Positions 8,276 through 17,500 of a stretch of 64,000 nt of DNA are shown here, piece after piece (positions within the stretch are counted from its first letter, which is position 1; the number at the start of each line of letters is the position of its first letter). Source of the DNA: Roseococcus suduntuyensis (GTDB lineage Bacteria > Pseudomonadota > Alphaproteobacteria > Acetobacterales > Acetobacteraceae); contig NZ_JACIDJ010000001.1 in NCBI RefSeq assembly GCF_014196305.1, forward strand, positions 186,001-250,000. The letters run 5' to 3'. Under the pieces are notes generated by a model. It was not told the DNA's origin and searched no databases. It was given only the letters and a program-made list of their open reading frames with translations. Position numbers and translations under genes: made by a program.

Positions 8276-9093
8276 CAGTTCCCCTGCCGCGACGCGCCCT
8301 GGTGGCGGGGGCGGCGCTGCTCGGCCTGGCCGCGCTCCCTGCCGGCGCCACGCCCGCGCGCGGCGCCCTGGCGCGCATCCTGGAAAACGGGGAGCTGCGG
8401 GTGGGGCTGATGCTGCGCACTCCGCCCTGGGCCGCGCATGACGAATTCGGCGAACCCGATGGCTCGGAGGTCGCGCTGGTGCGGCAATTGGCGCGCGACC
8501 TGGGCGCGCGGCTGCGCCTCGTGGTGCTGGAGGCGGAAGAGCGGATTCCGGCGCTGGAAAGCGGGCGGGTGGACATCGTCGCCTCCTTCCCGGTGGACAC
8601 CGGGCTGCTGCGCCGCATCGCCCTGGCGCGGCCGCATGACCGGCTGCGGGTGGTCATCGCCGGGCGCGCCGGGCGCCATCTGCACGGCTTCGCGGACCTG
8701 GACGACCTGACCCTGGCGCTGCCGATCGGCACCGCCCTGGCGGAGCTGGTGCACCCGCTGCTGCCGCCCGGGGCGGTGGCCGTCTTCCTGCCGGATTACG
8801 CGGCATGCCTGGACGCCGTGCTGCATGGCGAGGTGGACGCGACCGTCGCCTTCGAATGGAGCGTGCGGAACCTGCTGCTGACCGACCCCTTCGCCCCCAT
8901 CGAACCGGGCTTCCTGGTGCGCGACTCCCCCCTGGCGCTCGCCGTCGCGATGGGCGAGCGGGATCTGCTGCGCTTCCTCGACACCTTCGTGCTGCTCCGC
9001 ACCGCGGATGGCACGCTGGATGCCCTGCACCGGCGCTATTTCGTCAGCGCGCCCGCGACCGAGACATCCGCGACCGACAGGCGGTCGCCATGA
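8272..9093 (+). CDS. Family 3 solute-binding protein (fourth of four)
   Basis: A 273-residue exported protein (signal PRRALVAGAALLGLAALPAGA) of the family 3 binding-protein fold: LARILENGELRVGLMLRTPP at the mature amino terminus, then FGEPDGSEVALVRQLARDLG, RLRLVVLEAEERIPALESGR and VDIVASFPVDTG. The carboxy-terminal lobe ends with a short helix and LDALHRRYF, as is usual. It overlaps the third gene by four bases and ends two bases before the convergent gene on the other strand, so the operon holds binding proteins only. A signalling or enzyme-associated role instead of transport is possible, as some family 3 proteins serve as sensor or dehydrogenase partners. Confidence 0.82.
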   Translation: MTVPLPRRALVAGAALLGLAALPAGATPARGALARILENGELRVGLMLRTPPWAAHDEFGEPDGSEVALVRQLARDLGARLRLVVLEAEERIPALESGRVDIVASFPVDTGLLRRIALARPHDRLRVVIAGRAGRHLHGFADLDDLTLALPIGTALAELVHPLLPPGAVAVFLPDYAACLDAVLHGEVDATVAFEWSVRNLLLTDPFAPIEPGFLVRDSPLALAVAMGERDLLRFLDTFVLLRTADGTLDALHRRYFVSAPATETSATDRRSP

Positions 9094-9095
9094 GG

Positions 9096-9806
9096 TCAGC
9101 CGCCCCGGCCACTCAGCAGGCGGCGCCGCACCGAGGCGAAGGCGCCCTCCACATCGGGGTCGGCGCGCACATAACCCACGCCCACCGCCCGCTCATGCGG
9201 GTTGCTGATGCCGAGCGGGGAGCCGCCCGCGCGTTCCTGCGTGGCCAGGATCTCCAGCAGCGGGCCCTGGCCCACCCCCTCCTGCCAGCGCTGGCGCCAG
9301 ACGCTGACGGCGCCGCCGCGCACCATCTCGGGCCAGGACTGGGTTTGCAGCGGCGGGCCCATGGCGGCGCCCACATGGGCGAAGACCTCGGCCACCGTGG
9401 CCCCGCCCTCGATGGTCTGGAAGGCCTCGATGCGGACCACGCGCAGCCCGCGCTGCGGGTCGTTCAGGAAGTTCACGCGGATATTGGGGCAGACGAAGGG
9501 GGCGCCGCGGGGCAGGCAATCATCCTCGGCGGGGACGGCCAGCAGCATGCGCGTCAGCCCATCGGGCGGCAGGTCCGCCTCCACCTCGATGGAAAAGCCC
9601 GCGCCGCGCAGCACCTCCACCACCTCCAGCCGCGACATGTCGAGGTCTATGTCGCGGGCGGTGGCCAGCAGTTCGAGGCGAAGTCCTTCGAAACGCGCGC
9701 CTTCTTCGGCGGGGGGCGCCTCCGTGGCCTGGGCGGGCGCCATCACCAGCGCGGTGAACACCATCGCCGCCCGCAAGCTTCCAAAAAAGGAAACCCGACT
9801 CAACAT
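9096..9806 (-). CDS. Uncharacterised exported protein
   Basis: I do not recognise this 236-residue protein. It starts with a clear signal peptide (LRAAMVFTALVMAPAQA, likely cut near residue 27). The mature part is a mixed alpha/beta sequence with two cysteines about 10 residues apart (DDCLPRGAPFVCP) that could form a disulphide, consistent with a periplasmic location. No catalytic signature is visible. The gene is divergent from the GH8 gene, with 87 bases between their starts, and converges to within two bases of the four-binding-protein operon. Its ATG lies just after an A-rich stretch. It may be co-regulated with the GH8 enzyme, but that is inference only. Confidence 0.7.
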   Translation of the reverse strand: MLSRVSFFGSLRAAMVFTALVMAPAQATEAPPAEEGARFEGLRLELLATARDIDLDMSRLEVVEVLRGAGFSIEVEADLPPDGLTRMLLAVPAEDDCLPRGAPFVCPNIRVNFLNDPQRGLRVVRIEAFQTIEGGATVAEVFAHVGAAMGPPLQTQSWPEMVRGGAVSVWRQRWQEGVGQGPLLEILATQERAGGSPLGISNPHERAVGVGYVRADPDVEGAFASVRRRLLSGRGG

Positions 9807-9893
9807 TGGTCAATTCCCGTTCCCTGGTCGAATTCCTAACACATGTCGGGGACATTCATCATTGTTTCCGCGCAAGATGGCAAGCCGGAGTTC

Positions 9894-10943
9894 ATGCGTC
9901 GGCATTGTCTTCTGATGGCGGCCGGCGCGGTCGGGGCCATGGGCATCGCCCAAGGCAGCCCGGCCGGCAGCGACGCCGAGGACTGGAACGTCTTCCGCAC
10001 CCGCTTCCTCGCCCCGGATGGGCGGGTGGTGGACACGGGCAACCGCAACGTGTCGCACAGCGAGGGGCAGGGCTATGGGCTCTATGGCGCCGTCCGCGCC
10101 GATGATCGCCAGGCCTTCCAGCGCATCCTGGCCTGGACGCTGGCCTCGCTGAAACGGCCCAACGACAACCTCTTCGCCTGGCGCTTCACCCCCGACGGCA
10201 CGCCCCCCGTCACCGACCTCAACAACGCGAGCGATGGCGACCTGATGATCGCCTGGGCGTTGGTCGAGGCCGGGCGCAAATGGCGCCATCCGGAATATAC
10301 CCAGCGCGGCCTGGCCATCGCGCGGGACCTGCAACGCCTGTGTTTCCTGAACCTGGGCCGGCGCTGGCTGCTGCTGCCGGGCGCCTATGGCTTCCGCGCG
10401 GCCAACCGGGTGGTGGTGAACCTCTCCTACATCATCCTGCCCGCCCTGCAGGAGCTGGGGCGGGAGCTGCGCGACGCCACCTGGACGCGCGTCGAGATGG
10501 ACGCGCTGGGCCTGCTGGAGGAGGCGCGCTTCGGCCAATGGCAGCTTCCGCCCGACTGGCTGGAAATCCAGGCCGACACCGGCGCGCTGCGGATCGCGCG
10601 GAACTGGCCGCCGCGCTTCAGCTTCGACGCGGTGCGGATTCCGCTGAACCTGTGCTGGGGCGGCTCGGGCGCGCATGCCGTGGTGCGCGCCTGCGCCGAT
10701 TTCTGGACGCATCGCGGCCCCGGCGCCCCCATGCCCGCCTGGACGGAACTGCCCAGCGGCGTGCTGGCCCCCTACCCCGCCAACCCCGGCATCCGCGCCG
10801 TGGGGCTGCTGTCGAAGGCGCTGCGCGATGGCGCGGGGGCACGGGCGGTCCTGCCGCGCGTGGCCCAGGCGCAGGGGGAATACTATTCCGCCGCCCTGGT
10901 CATGCTGGCGCGGATGGCCTGGCGGGACCTGCTGCGGGTGTAG
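9894..10943 (+). CDS. Glycoside hydrolase family 8 (endoglucanase/BcsZ-like)
   Basis: A 349-residue secreted glycosidase. It matches the GH8 signature pattern: ASDGD at residues 112-116 followed by LMIAWAL and a Trp at the expected spacing. The family's catalytic acid is expected at Glu57 in the SEGQGYG segment. GH8 enzymes cut beta-1,4-glucans, and BcsZ members trim cellulose during its secretion, yet no cellulose-synthase genes are present here. Residues 1-25 form a short signal (MRRHCLLMAAGAVGAMG). The frame opens at 9843, but the ATG at 9894 sits behind a GGAG and directly begins the signal peptide, so it is chosen. Chitosanase or lichenase activity cannot be excluded. Confidence 0.85.
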   Translation: MRRHCLLMAAGAVGAMGIAQGSPAGSDAEDWNVFRTRFLAPDGRVVDTGNRNVSHSEGQGYGLYGAVRADDRQAFQRILAWTLASLKRPNDNLFAWRFTPDGTPPVTDLNNASDGDLMIAWALVEAGRKWRHPEYTQRGLAIARDLQRLCFLNLGRRWLLLPGAYGFRAANRVVVNLSYIILPALQELGRELRDATWTRVEMDALGLLEEARFGQWQLPPDWLEIQADTGALRIARNWPPRFSFDAVRIPLNLCWGGSGAHAVVRACADFWTHRGPGAPMPAWTELPSGVLAPYPANPGIRAVGLLSKALRDGAGARAVLPRVAQAQGEYYSAALVMLARMAWRDLLRV

Positions 10944-10999
10944 GCGGCGGGCGCATTCTGTGGGAGGCAAGGGCAAACACCCGTCGGAGGATTCCCCCC

Positions 11000-11713
11000 A
11001 TGCCCACCGCCCTCGTCGTCAGCGCCCATTCCGCCGATTTCGTCTGGCGCGCCGGCGGCGCCATCGCGCTGCACGCCGCGAAGGGCTGGGAGGTGACGGT
11101 GGTGTGCCTGAGCTACGGCGAACGGGGCGAATCCGCGAAGCTCTGGCGCCAGCCGGGCATGACGCTGGACCGCGTGAAGGCCGCGCGCGAGGAGGAGGCG
11201 AAGGCCGCCGCCCGGCACCTCGGCGTGCATGACATCCAATTCTGGGATCTGGGCGACTACCCCATCAACCTGAACGAAGCAGCTTTCTACCGCCTGGTGG
11301 ACCTCTACCGCGCCATCCACCCGAAATTCGTGCTGACCCACAGCAAGGCCGACATCTACAACCACGACCACCCGGCCGTGACCGACTTCGCCCAGCACGC
11401 CCGCATCACCGCCCAGGCGCATGGCCACAACCCGGGCCAGAAGGTGCTGGGTGCGCCGCCCGTCTTCCTCTTCGAGCCCCACCAGCCCGAGCAATGCGAC
11501 TGGAAGCCCGACGTGCTGCTGGACATCTCGCCCGTGTGGGAGAAGAAGCGCGCCGCCATCGAGTGCATGGCGGGGCAGGAGCATCTCTGGGAATACTACA
11601 CCCGCGTGGCGCTCCAGCGCGGTGCCCAGGCCGCCCGCAACAGCGACAAGTCCATCAAGCACGGGGAAGGCTACCAGTCCGTCTTCCCCCATGTGGTCGA
11701 GACGCTGGGATGA
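11000..11713 (+). CDS. galB: 4-oxalomesaconate hydratase, PIG-L superfamily
   Basis: A 237-residue zinc-dependent enzyme of the PIG-L fold. Its sequence closely follows the GalB type of 4-oxalomesaconate hydratase as I remember it: ALVVSAHSADFVWRAGG at the start, VCLSYGERGESAKLW, FEPHQPEQCDW, and CMAGQEHLWEYYTRVALQRG. The metal site is expected at His10 and Asp13 (AHSAD) plus a later histidine in IYNHDHP. GalB hydrates 4-oxalomesaconate in gallate and protocatechuate 4,5-cleavage catabolism. A GGAGG Shine-Dalgarno lies nine bases before the ATG. The stop overlaps the next start (ATGA). Other genes of the gallate pathway are not in the window. Confidence 0.85.
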   Translation: MPTALVVSAHSADFVWRAGGAIALHAAKGWEVTVVCLSYGERGESAKLWRQPGMTLDRVKAAREEEAKAAARHLGVHDIQFWDLGDYPINLNEAAFYRLVDLYRAIHPKFVLTHSKADIYNHDHPAVTDFAQHARITAQAHGHNPGQKVLGAPPVFLFEPHQPEQCDWKPDVLLDISPVWEKKRAAIECMAGQEHLWEYYTRVALQRGAQAARNSDKSIKHGEGYQSVFPHVVETLG

Positions 11714-12543
11714 GCGCGGCCCTGCACGTCGCCATCGGCCGCACGCCGCGCACGGCGGCGCTGTTCGCGGACCCCACGGGCTTCGCCCTGGCGGAAATGC
11801 CCAACATCACCCGCGCCTTCGCCCCCATGGTGCGGGAAGGGCGGTATGAGGTGAGCGAACTGGCCATCGCCACCTTCCTGATGGCCAAGGCGGCGGGCGC
11901 CCACATCGTGCTGCTGCCCGCCATCCTCTCCGCCCGCCACCCGGAGGCCTCGCTGCTGGCGCGGCGCGGCGGCCCCGTCCGCAACCCCGAGGATCTGCGC
12001 GGCCGCCGCGTGGGCGTGCGCGCCTACAGCCAGACCACGGCGCTCTGGCTGCGCGGCATCCTGGCCGAGCGCCATGGCCTGCCCGCCGATGCCCTGCGCT
12101 GGGTCACCTTCGAGGATGCGCATGTGGCCGGCTACCAGGACCCGCCCTGGTGCGAACGTGCTTCCGCCAGCGCCGACATGACCGCGATGCTGTTAGCCGG
12201 CGAGCTGGACGCGGCCATCTTCGGCAGCGAGGGCGCCGGCACGCCCGATGTCCTGCCCGTCATCGCCGACCACGAGGCCGCCGCCGCCCAGTTCATTGCC
12301 ACGCATGGTTTCATGCCCATCAACCATGTGCTGGTGGCCCGCGCCGATGTCGCCGCCGCGCGGCCCGATGCGCTTTCCGCCCTGCTGGCCCGGCTGCGGG
12401 CGGGGGGCATCGAGGTGCATCGCCGCGCGGCCCTGTCCGCGCCGCTGGCCGCCGCCGCCCGGCTCTGCCAGGCCCAGGGGCTGACGGAACGCGCCCTGAC
12501 CCTACATGAAATCTGGGCAGGAACACCGGATCGCTTCCGGTAA
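11710..12543 (+). CDS. 4,5-dihydroxyphthalate decarboxylase-like / SBP-fold protein
   Basis: A 277-residue protein of the periplasmic-binding-protein fold but without any signal peptide, so it should be cytoplasmic. ITRAFAPMVREGRYEVSELA, then LRGRRVGVRAYSQTTALWLRG and a GELDAAIFG segment, resemble the 4,5-dihydroxyphthalate decarboxylase group, which uses this fold as an enzyme. The start overlaps the galB stop by four bases, so the two are translated together, which points to a role in aromatic-acid catabolism, possibly a decarboxylation near the 4-oxalomesaconate step. Catalytic residues cannot be assigned by eye. A plain binding protein is the alternative. Confidence 0.72.
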   Translation: MSAALHVAIGRTPRTAALFADPTGFALAEMPNITRAFAPMVREGRYEVSELAIATFLMAKAAGAHIVLLPAILSARHPEASLLARRGGPVRNPEDLRGRRVGVRAYSQTTALWLRGILAERHGLPADALRWVTFEDAHVAGYQDPPWCERASASADMTAMLLAGELDAAIFGSEGAGTPDVLPVIADHEAAAAQFIATHGFMPINHVLVARADVAAARPDALSALLARLRAGGIEVHRRAALSAPLAAAARLCQAQGLTERALTLHEIWAGTPDRFR

Positions 12544-12649
12544 CAGCTGGCAACCGCAGGAGTAATCGCGCGTTCAGCCGGTCCACCCCGCGCATCGCGC
12601 CTCCGGCGGGACATGCCGGGCGGGGCAAGAATGGGGTAGCCTGTTGGGA

Positions 12650-14512
12650 ATGACGCCGCGACACACAAGGTTTTTCTGTCTCCGGCCGGCCGCCCTTCTG
12701 TTATGCGGAATGGCGCTGGCGCTGCCCGGTGCCTCGCGCCTGGCCGCGCAGGAAACCCCGGCCTTCAGCGATGCCCTGCCCGGCGCCCTGCCCTATCGCA
12801 CCACCGTGGTGCCGACCGGCATCGAGGAGCTGGACAGCCTGCTCCAGGCCGCCTCCCCCCTCATCCGCCTGCAGGAACGCGCGCCCACCGATGCGCTGGG
12901 CCTCGCCGCGCGCATCGGCGCCGAGCCGGACCGGCTGCGCCCCGCCTTCGAATCCGAGGGGTTTTGGGCCGGGCAGGCGCAGGTGGCGCTGGCCGGCAGC
13001 CCGCCCGGCAGCCCGCCGCCCACCGCGGAACAGCTCGCCACCCTGCCCACCCCCATCGCGCTGGAAATCCGGTCCACGCCCGGCACCCGCTACACGCTGC
13101 GGAGCATCAACACCGAGGGCGCCGCGCCCATCCTGCTGCGCCCCGGCCAGCCCGCCCGCGCCGAGACGGTGCTGGCCGCAGAGACCGCGGCATTGACCAC
13201 CTGGCGCGCCGAGGGCCGCCCGCTCGCCCGCGTGGAGCGCCGCGTGACCGTGGACCATGGCGCGGCCGCGATGGACGTGACCTTCCTCGCCGCGCCCGGC
13301 CCCCGCGCCACCTTCGCCCCGCCCAGCGTGGCGGGCACCGTGGCGGTGAACCCGGAGGTGGCGCAGCGCGTCGCGGCCCTGCGGCTGCGTTCCTGGCACT
13401 ACAGCCCCGGGCTGGTGGCGGAGGCGCGGGCGGACCTGCTGGCGCTCGGCCCCTTCGGCGCCGTGCGGGCGGAGGAAGGCACGGCGCTGGATGCGGAGGG
13501 CCGCTTCCCCGTCACCTTCCACGTCACCGAACGCCCCTTCCGCGCACTGACCGCCACCGCCGCCTATGAAACCAATTTCGGCCTGGCCCTGACCGGCGCC
13601 TGGGAGCACCGGAACCTCTTCGGCAATGCCGAGCGGCTGCGGGTCGAGGCCGCGATCAGCCGGCTCGGCGAAAGCTACGAACGCACCAATGCCCGGCTGT
13701 CCGCCAGCTACCGCCAGCCCTTCCCGATGGGCTTCCCCGGCACGCTGGTGGTGAACACGGCGGTGCTGCGCGAGCGCCTGGACAGCTACGACCGCGACGC
13801 CATCACCGCCTCCATCCTCTATGAGCAGCGCTTCGGCCGGCATTGGACGCTGAGCGCGGGCCCGACGGGCGAGATCGGCCGCTCCGGCCTGCCCGGCGGC
13901 CCGCTGCGGCCGAGCAACATGGTGGGCTTCGCCACCCAGGCGCGCTTCGACAACACCAACAGCGCGCTGGACCCCACGCGGGGCTGGCGCCTGCGCTTCG
14001 ACGTGACGCCCAGCTACTCGCTCAGCCGCGCCCAGGCCTATGTGCCGGTGCGCGCCACCGCCAGCACCTACATTGATTTCCAGGGCACAGGCCGCACCGT
14101 GCTGGCGCTGCGCGGCAGCCTGGGCAGCCTGCTCAACGCCGAGGCCGAGGACGTGCCCGTCGCCCAGCGCTTCTTCGCGGGCGGCGGCGGTTCGGTGCGC
14201 GGCTATGGCTTCCAGACCATCGGGCCGCGCGACGCCCAGGGCCGCCCGCGCGGCGGCGCCAGCGTGATCGAGGGCAGCGTGGAACTGCGTCAGCGTTTCG
14301 GCAGCAACCTGGGCGGCGTGGCCTTCCTGGATGCGGGCGGGGTGGGGCTGGAGCCCTTCACCCCCACCGATGCGCTGCGCGTCGGCGCCGGCGTGGGCGT
14401 GCGCTACTACACCGCCTTCGGGCCGGTGCGCGCCGACATCGCCATGCCGCTGGTGCGCCAGCCGGGCAGCGGCAATTTCGGCATTTATCTCGGCATCGGC
14501 CACGCCTTCTGA
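12650..14512 (+). CDS. tamA: Outer-membrane assembly protein TamA (BamA/Omp85 family)
   Basis: A 620-residue outer-membrane protein, the barrel half of the translocation and assembly module. A signal peptide (LLLCGMALALPGASRLAAQ) is followed by POTRA-like repeats up to about residue 290. The carboxy-terminal Omp85 barrel has the signatures AAYETNFGLALTGAWEHRNL, LDPTRGWRLRFDVTP, FFAGGGGSVRGYGFQ (the conserved lid-lock RGY region) and a final aromatic Phe in IGHAF, as expected for barrel insertion. The ATG at 12650 is preferred over a TTG two codons earlier. It overlaps tamB by one base, and the pair forms one operon. Confidence 0.93.
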   Translation: MTPRHTRFFCLRPAALLLCGMALALPGASRLAAQETPAFSDALPGALPYRTTVVPTGIEELDSLLQAASPLIRLQERAPTDALGLAARIGAEPDRLRPAFESEGFWAGQAQVALAGSPPGSPPPTAEQLATLPTPIALEIRSTPGTRYTLRSINTEGAAPILLRPGQPARAETVLAAETAALTTWRAEGRPLARVERRVTVDHGAAAMDVTFLAAPGPRATFAPPSVAGTVAVNPEVAQRVAALRLRSWHYSPGLVAEARADLLALGPFGAVRAEEGTALDAEGRFPVTFHVTERPFRALTATAAYETNFGLALTGAWEHRNLFGNAERLRVEAAISRLGESYERTNARLSASYRQPFPMGFPGTLVVNTAVLRERLDSYDRDAITASILYEQRFGRHWTLSAGPTGEIGRSGLPGGPLRPSNMVGFATQARFDNTNSALDPTRGWRLRFDVTPSYSLSRAQAYVPVRATASTYIDFQGTGRTVLALRGSLGSLLNAEAEDVPVAQRFFAGGGGSVRGYGFQTIGPRDAQGRPRGGASVIEGSVELRQRFGSNLGGVAFLDAGGVGLEPFTPTDALRVGAGVGVRYYTAFGPVRADIAMPLVRQPGSGNFGIYLGIGHAF

Positions 14513-17500
14513 TGCGCGCGCTGCGAATCTTCGCGTGGCTCGTCGCCTCGCTGCTGCTTCTCACCGCCCTGGCGCTGGGCTTCCTGCTGGCCACGCCGCT
14601 GGGCAACCGGCAGGTGGCGCGGGTGGCGCAATGGGCGGTGCCCGGCCTGGTGCTGGAAGGCGTGTCGGGGCCGCTGCCCGGCCGCCTCTCCCTCACCCGC
14701 GCCACGCTCGCCGATGAACAGGGCGTCTGGCTGACGGTGGAGGATGCCTCGCTGCGCCTGGAATGGACCGCGCTGTTCGGGCGCGAGGCGCACATCACCC
14801 GGCTGGAGGCGGCGCGCATCCACCTGGCCCGCCTGCCGGAGGGCGAGCCGGACCCGGACCCCACCCCCGGCATCACCCTGCCCAGCCTGCCACAGCTTCC
14901 CGTGGCGATCCGGCTGGACGCGCTCGATGTGGCGCGGCTGGAACTGGGTGCGGGCGTGCCCGGCGGGCCGGCGGCGCTCTCCGCGCGCGGCCATGCGCGT
15001 CTGGCGGGACAGGCAGCCTCGGTGGAACTGGCGGTGCGGCGCCTGGACGCCCCCGGCACCGCCGATCTCGTGGCCGAGTTGGAGGGCGACCGGCTGGTGG
15101 CCCGCCTCGCCGCCAGCGAACCGCCGGGCGGCGTGATCGCCACCGCCGCGGGCCAGCCCGAGGCGCCCTTCAACGCCGAACTGGCCCTGGACAGCCAGGC
15201 CTGGCGCCTGGACGCGACGCTGGGCGAGGCCCGCGTGACCGGCGCGGGCGACCTCGCCTTGGCGGGCGGCGCGGTGGCGGCCTCGGGGCGGCTCGATGCC
15301 CTGCCCGGCCCCTTCGTGCCGGCGGACTACGCGCCTTTGGCCGCCACGGTCGGGCTGGACTTCGCGCTGCGCTATTCCGCCGAGGGCGACCTCGCTCTGG
15401 ACCGCGTGGTGGCCACCGCGCCCGGTGGGCGGCTGGAAGGCCGCGCCACCCTCGCCGCCCATGGCGCGCTGGCGGGCGAGGCCCAGCTCGACCCCGGCGC
15501 CGCCGCCCTCTTCGCGCCCTTCCTGCCCGAGGGCATCACCTATGGCACCGCCACCGCCACCGCCCGCTTCGGCGGCACGCAGGACAACCCCAGCGCCACC
15601 CTCACCGCCCGCATCACCGACCCGCGCACCAACACCCCCGCCGACCCGCTGCTGGGCGAGGTGCTGACCCTCGAAGCCCGCTATGCCGAGCACGGCCGCG
15701 ACTCCGCGCTCGCGCTGCAAGGGGCGCGGCTGGAGGCACGGGTGGCCGGCGCCATCCCCACCTCCGGCGAGGCGCCCCTGGCGCTCGACATCACCGCCCG
15801 CGTCACCGACCCGCCCGAGGCTGAGGGCACCGTCACCCTGGAAGGCCGCGCCACCGGCACGCTGGAGGCGCCCCAGCTCGACGCCGTGCTGGCCACCGAG
15901 GCACTGGTCTATGCCGGCCGCCGCGCCGGTCCATTGCGCGTCACGGTCCAGGCCAGCCCGCAACATGTGGCGCTGGACGCCAATGGCACGCTGGACGAAC
16001 GACCGCTGACGCTCCGCGCCGAGGTGCGGCAAGATGCCGAGGGCCGCGTGGACATCCGCGCGCTGGACGGCGCCTGGGCCGGCATCACCCTGCGCGGCGG
16101 CGGCCGCTTCGCCTGGCCTGACGGGCAACAGCAGGCGGAACTGGCGCTGGCCATCCCGGATCTTTCGGTGCTGGCGCCCTTCATCGGCCAGCCCGTCACC
16201 GGCGCGCTGAGCGCCGAGGCCAGCGCCGCTCCCGTCGAGGGCGCCACCGGCCCCGCCGCCCAGCGCTTCGCCCTGCGCGTGGTCAGCCCCGGCTTCGCCA
16301 TCGCGGGGCAGCGCGGGCGGTTGGATTTCAGCCTGGGCGGCACGCTGGCGGAGGCCCGGCTGGAACTCAACGCCCGCAGCGACATGGCCAGCGTGGAGGC
16401 CAGCGCCCGCATCCGCGTGGGCGACGAGGCGGCGGAGGCCGTCTTCACACGCCTCAACCTCGCCTCCGGCCAGGATGCCGCAAGGCTGCAGGGCGAGGCG
16501 CGTGTGACGCGCGTGGCCAATGGCGACGTGACGCTCTCCCCGGCCCGCTTCAACGCCTCGCGCGGCGGGCGCCTGGTCGTGCAGGGACAGACGCGGGGCG
16601 AGGCGCTGACGGGCCGCGCCGAACTCGCCGCCCTGCCATTGGCGCCCTTCACCGCGGGCGCGGTGGTGGGCACCATGGCGGGGCAGGTGAATGTCGCGGG
16701 CAGTCTCGCCGCGCCCCAGGCCCGCTTCGACCTGCGCGGCGAGGGGTTGCGCGCCACCGCGCTGGAAGGCCTGCCCGCCGCGCGCCTCACCGCCACCGGC
16801 ACCGTGACACCCGAGGCCGCGCGCATCGAGGCGCAGATCAATGCCGGACCCGGCATCGCGCTGACGCTGAACGCCAGCCAGCCGCGCGGGCTGGGGGCCG
16901 CCGCCGCCACGGAGGCGCGGCTGCAAGGGCGGCTCGACCTCGGCGCCATCACCCGGCCGCTGCTGGCCGGGGGCGCCGATGTGGTGACGGGCCGCGCCGA
17001 CCTCGACCTGCGCCTGACCGGCAGCCCGGAGGCGCCGCAACTCACCGGCACCGCGAACGTCACCGGCGCCACCTATCGCAATGACGCCCAGGGGGTGCGG
17101 CTGGAGGGCATCACGGCGCGCCTCGTGGCCCAGGGCGAGCGGCTGGTGTTGCAGCAATTCTCCGCCCGCACCCGCGGCAATGGCACCATCTCCGGCGAGG
17201 GCTGGGTGGAGCCGCTGGGCGAGAATATCCCGGCCGAACTGCGCCTCACCGCCCGCAACGCCCGCCCCGTGCAGTCGGAGCTGGGCGAGGCGGTGCTGAA
17301 CGCGGACCTGACCTTGCGCGGGCCGATCCTGGCCGGCGGAAGCTTGTCAGGCCGCGTCGAGATCACGCGCGCGGAACTCCGCATCCCGGAGCAGTTCGGC
17401 GGCAGCATCCCCACCCTGGGCGAGGTGCGCGAAGTGGGCCCGCGCCCGCCCGGCCGCCCGGCCCCCGCACCGCCCCGCGCCGCCGCCGCGCCCCCCGCCG

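Noticed and set aside
12701..14503. 600-codon minus-strand open frame opposite tamA
   Set aside because: Composition is dominated by Gly, Ala, His and Gln, without domains, while tamA reads correctly on the plus strand.
14485..17157. 890-codon minus-strand open frame opposite tamB
   Set aside because: Same kind of shadow. Long antisense frames are expected at this G+C content.
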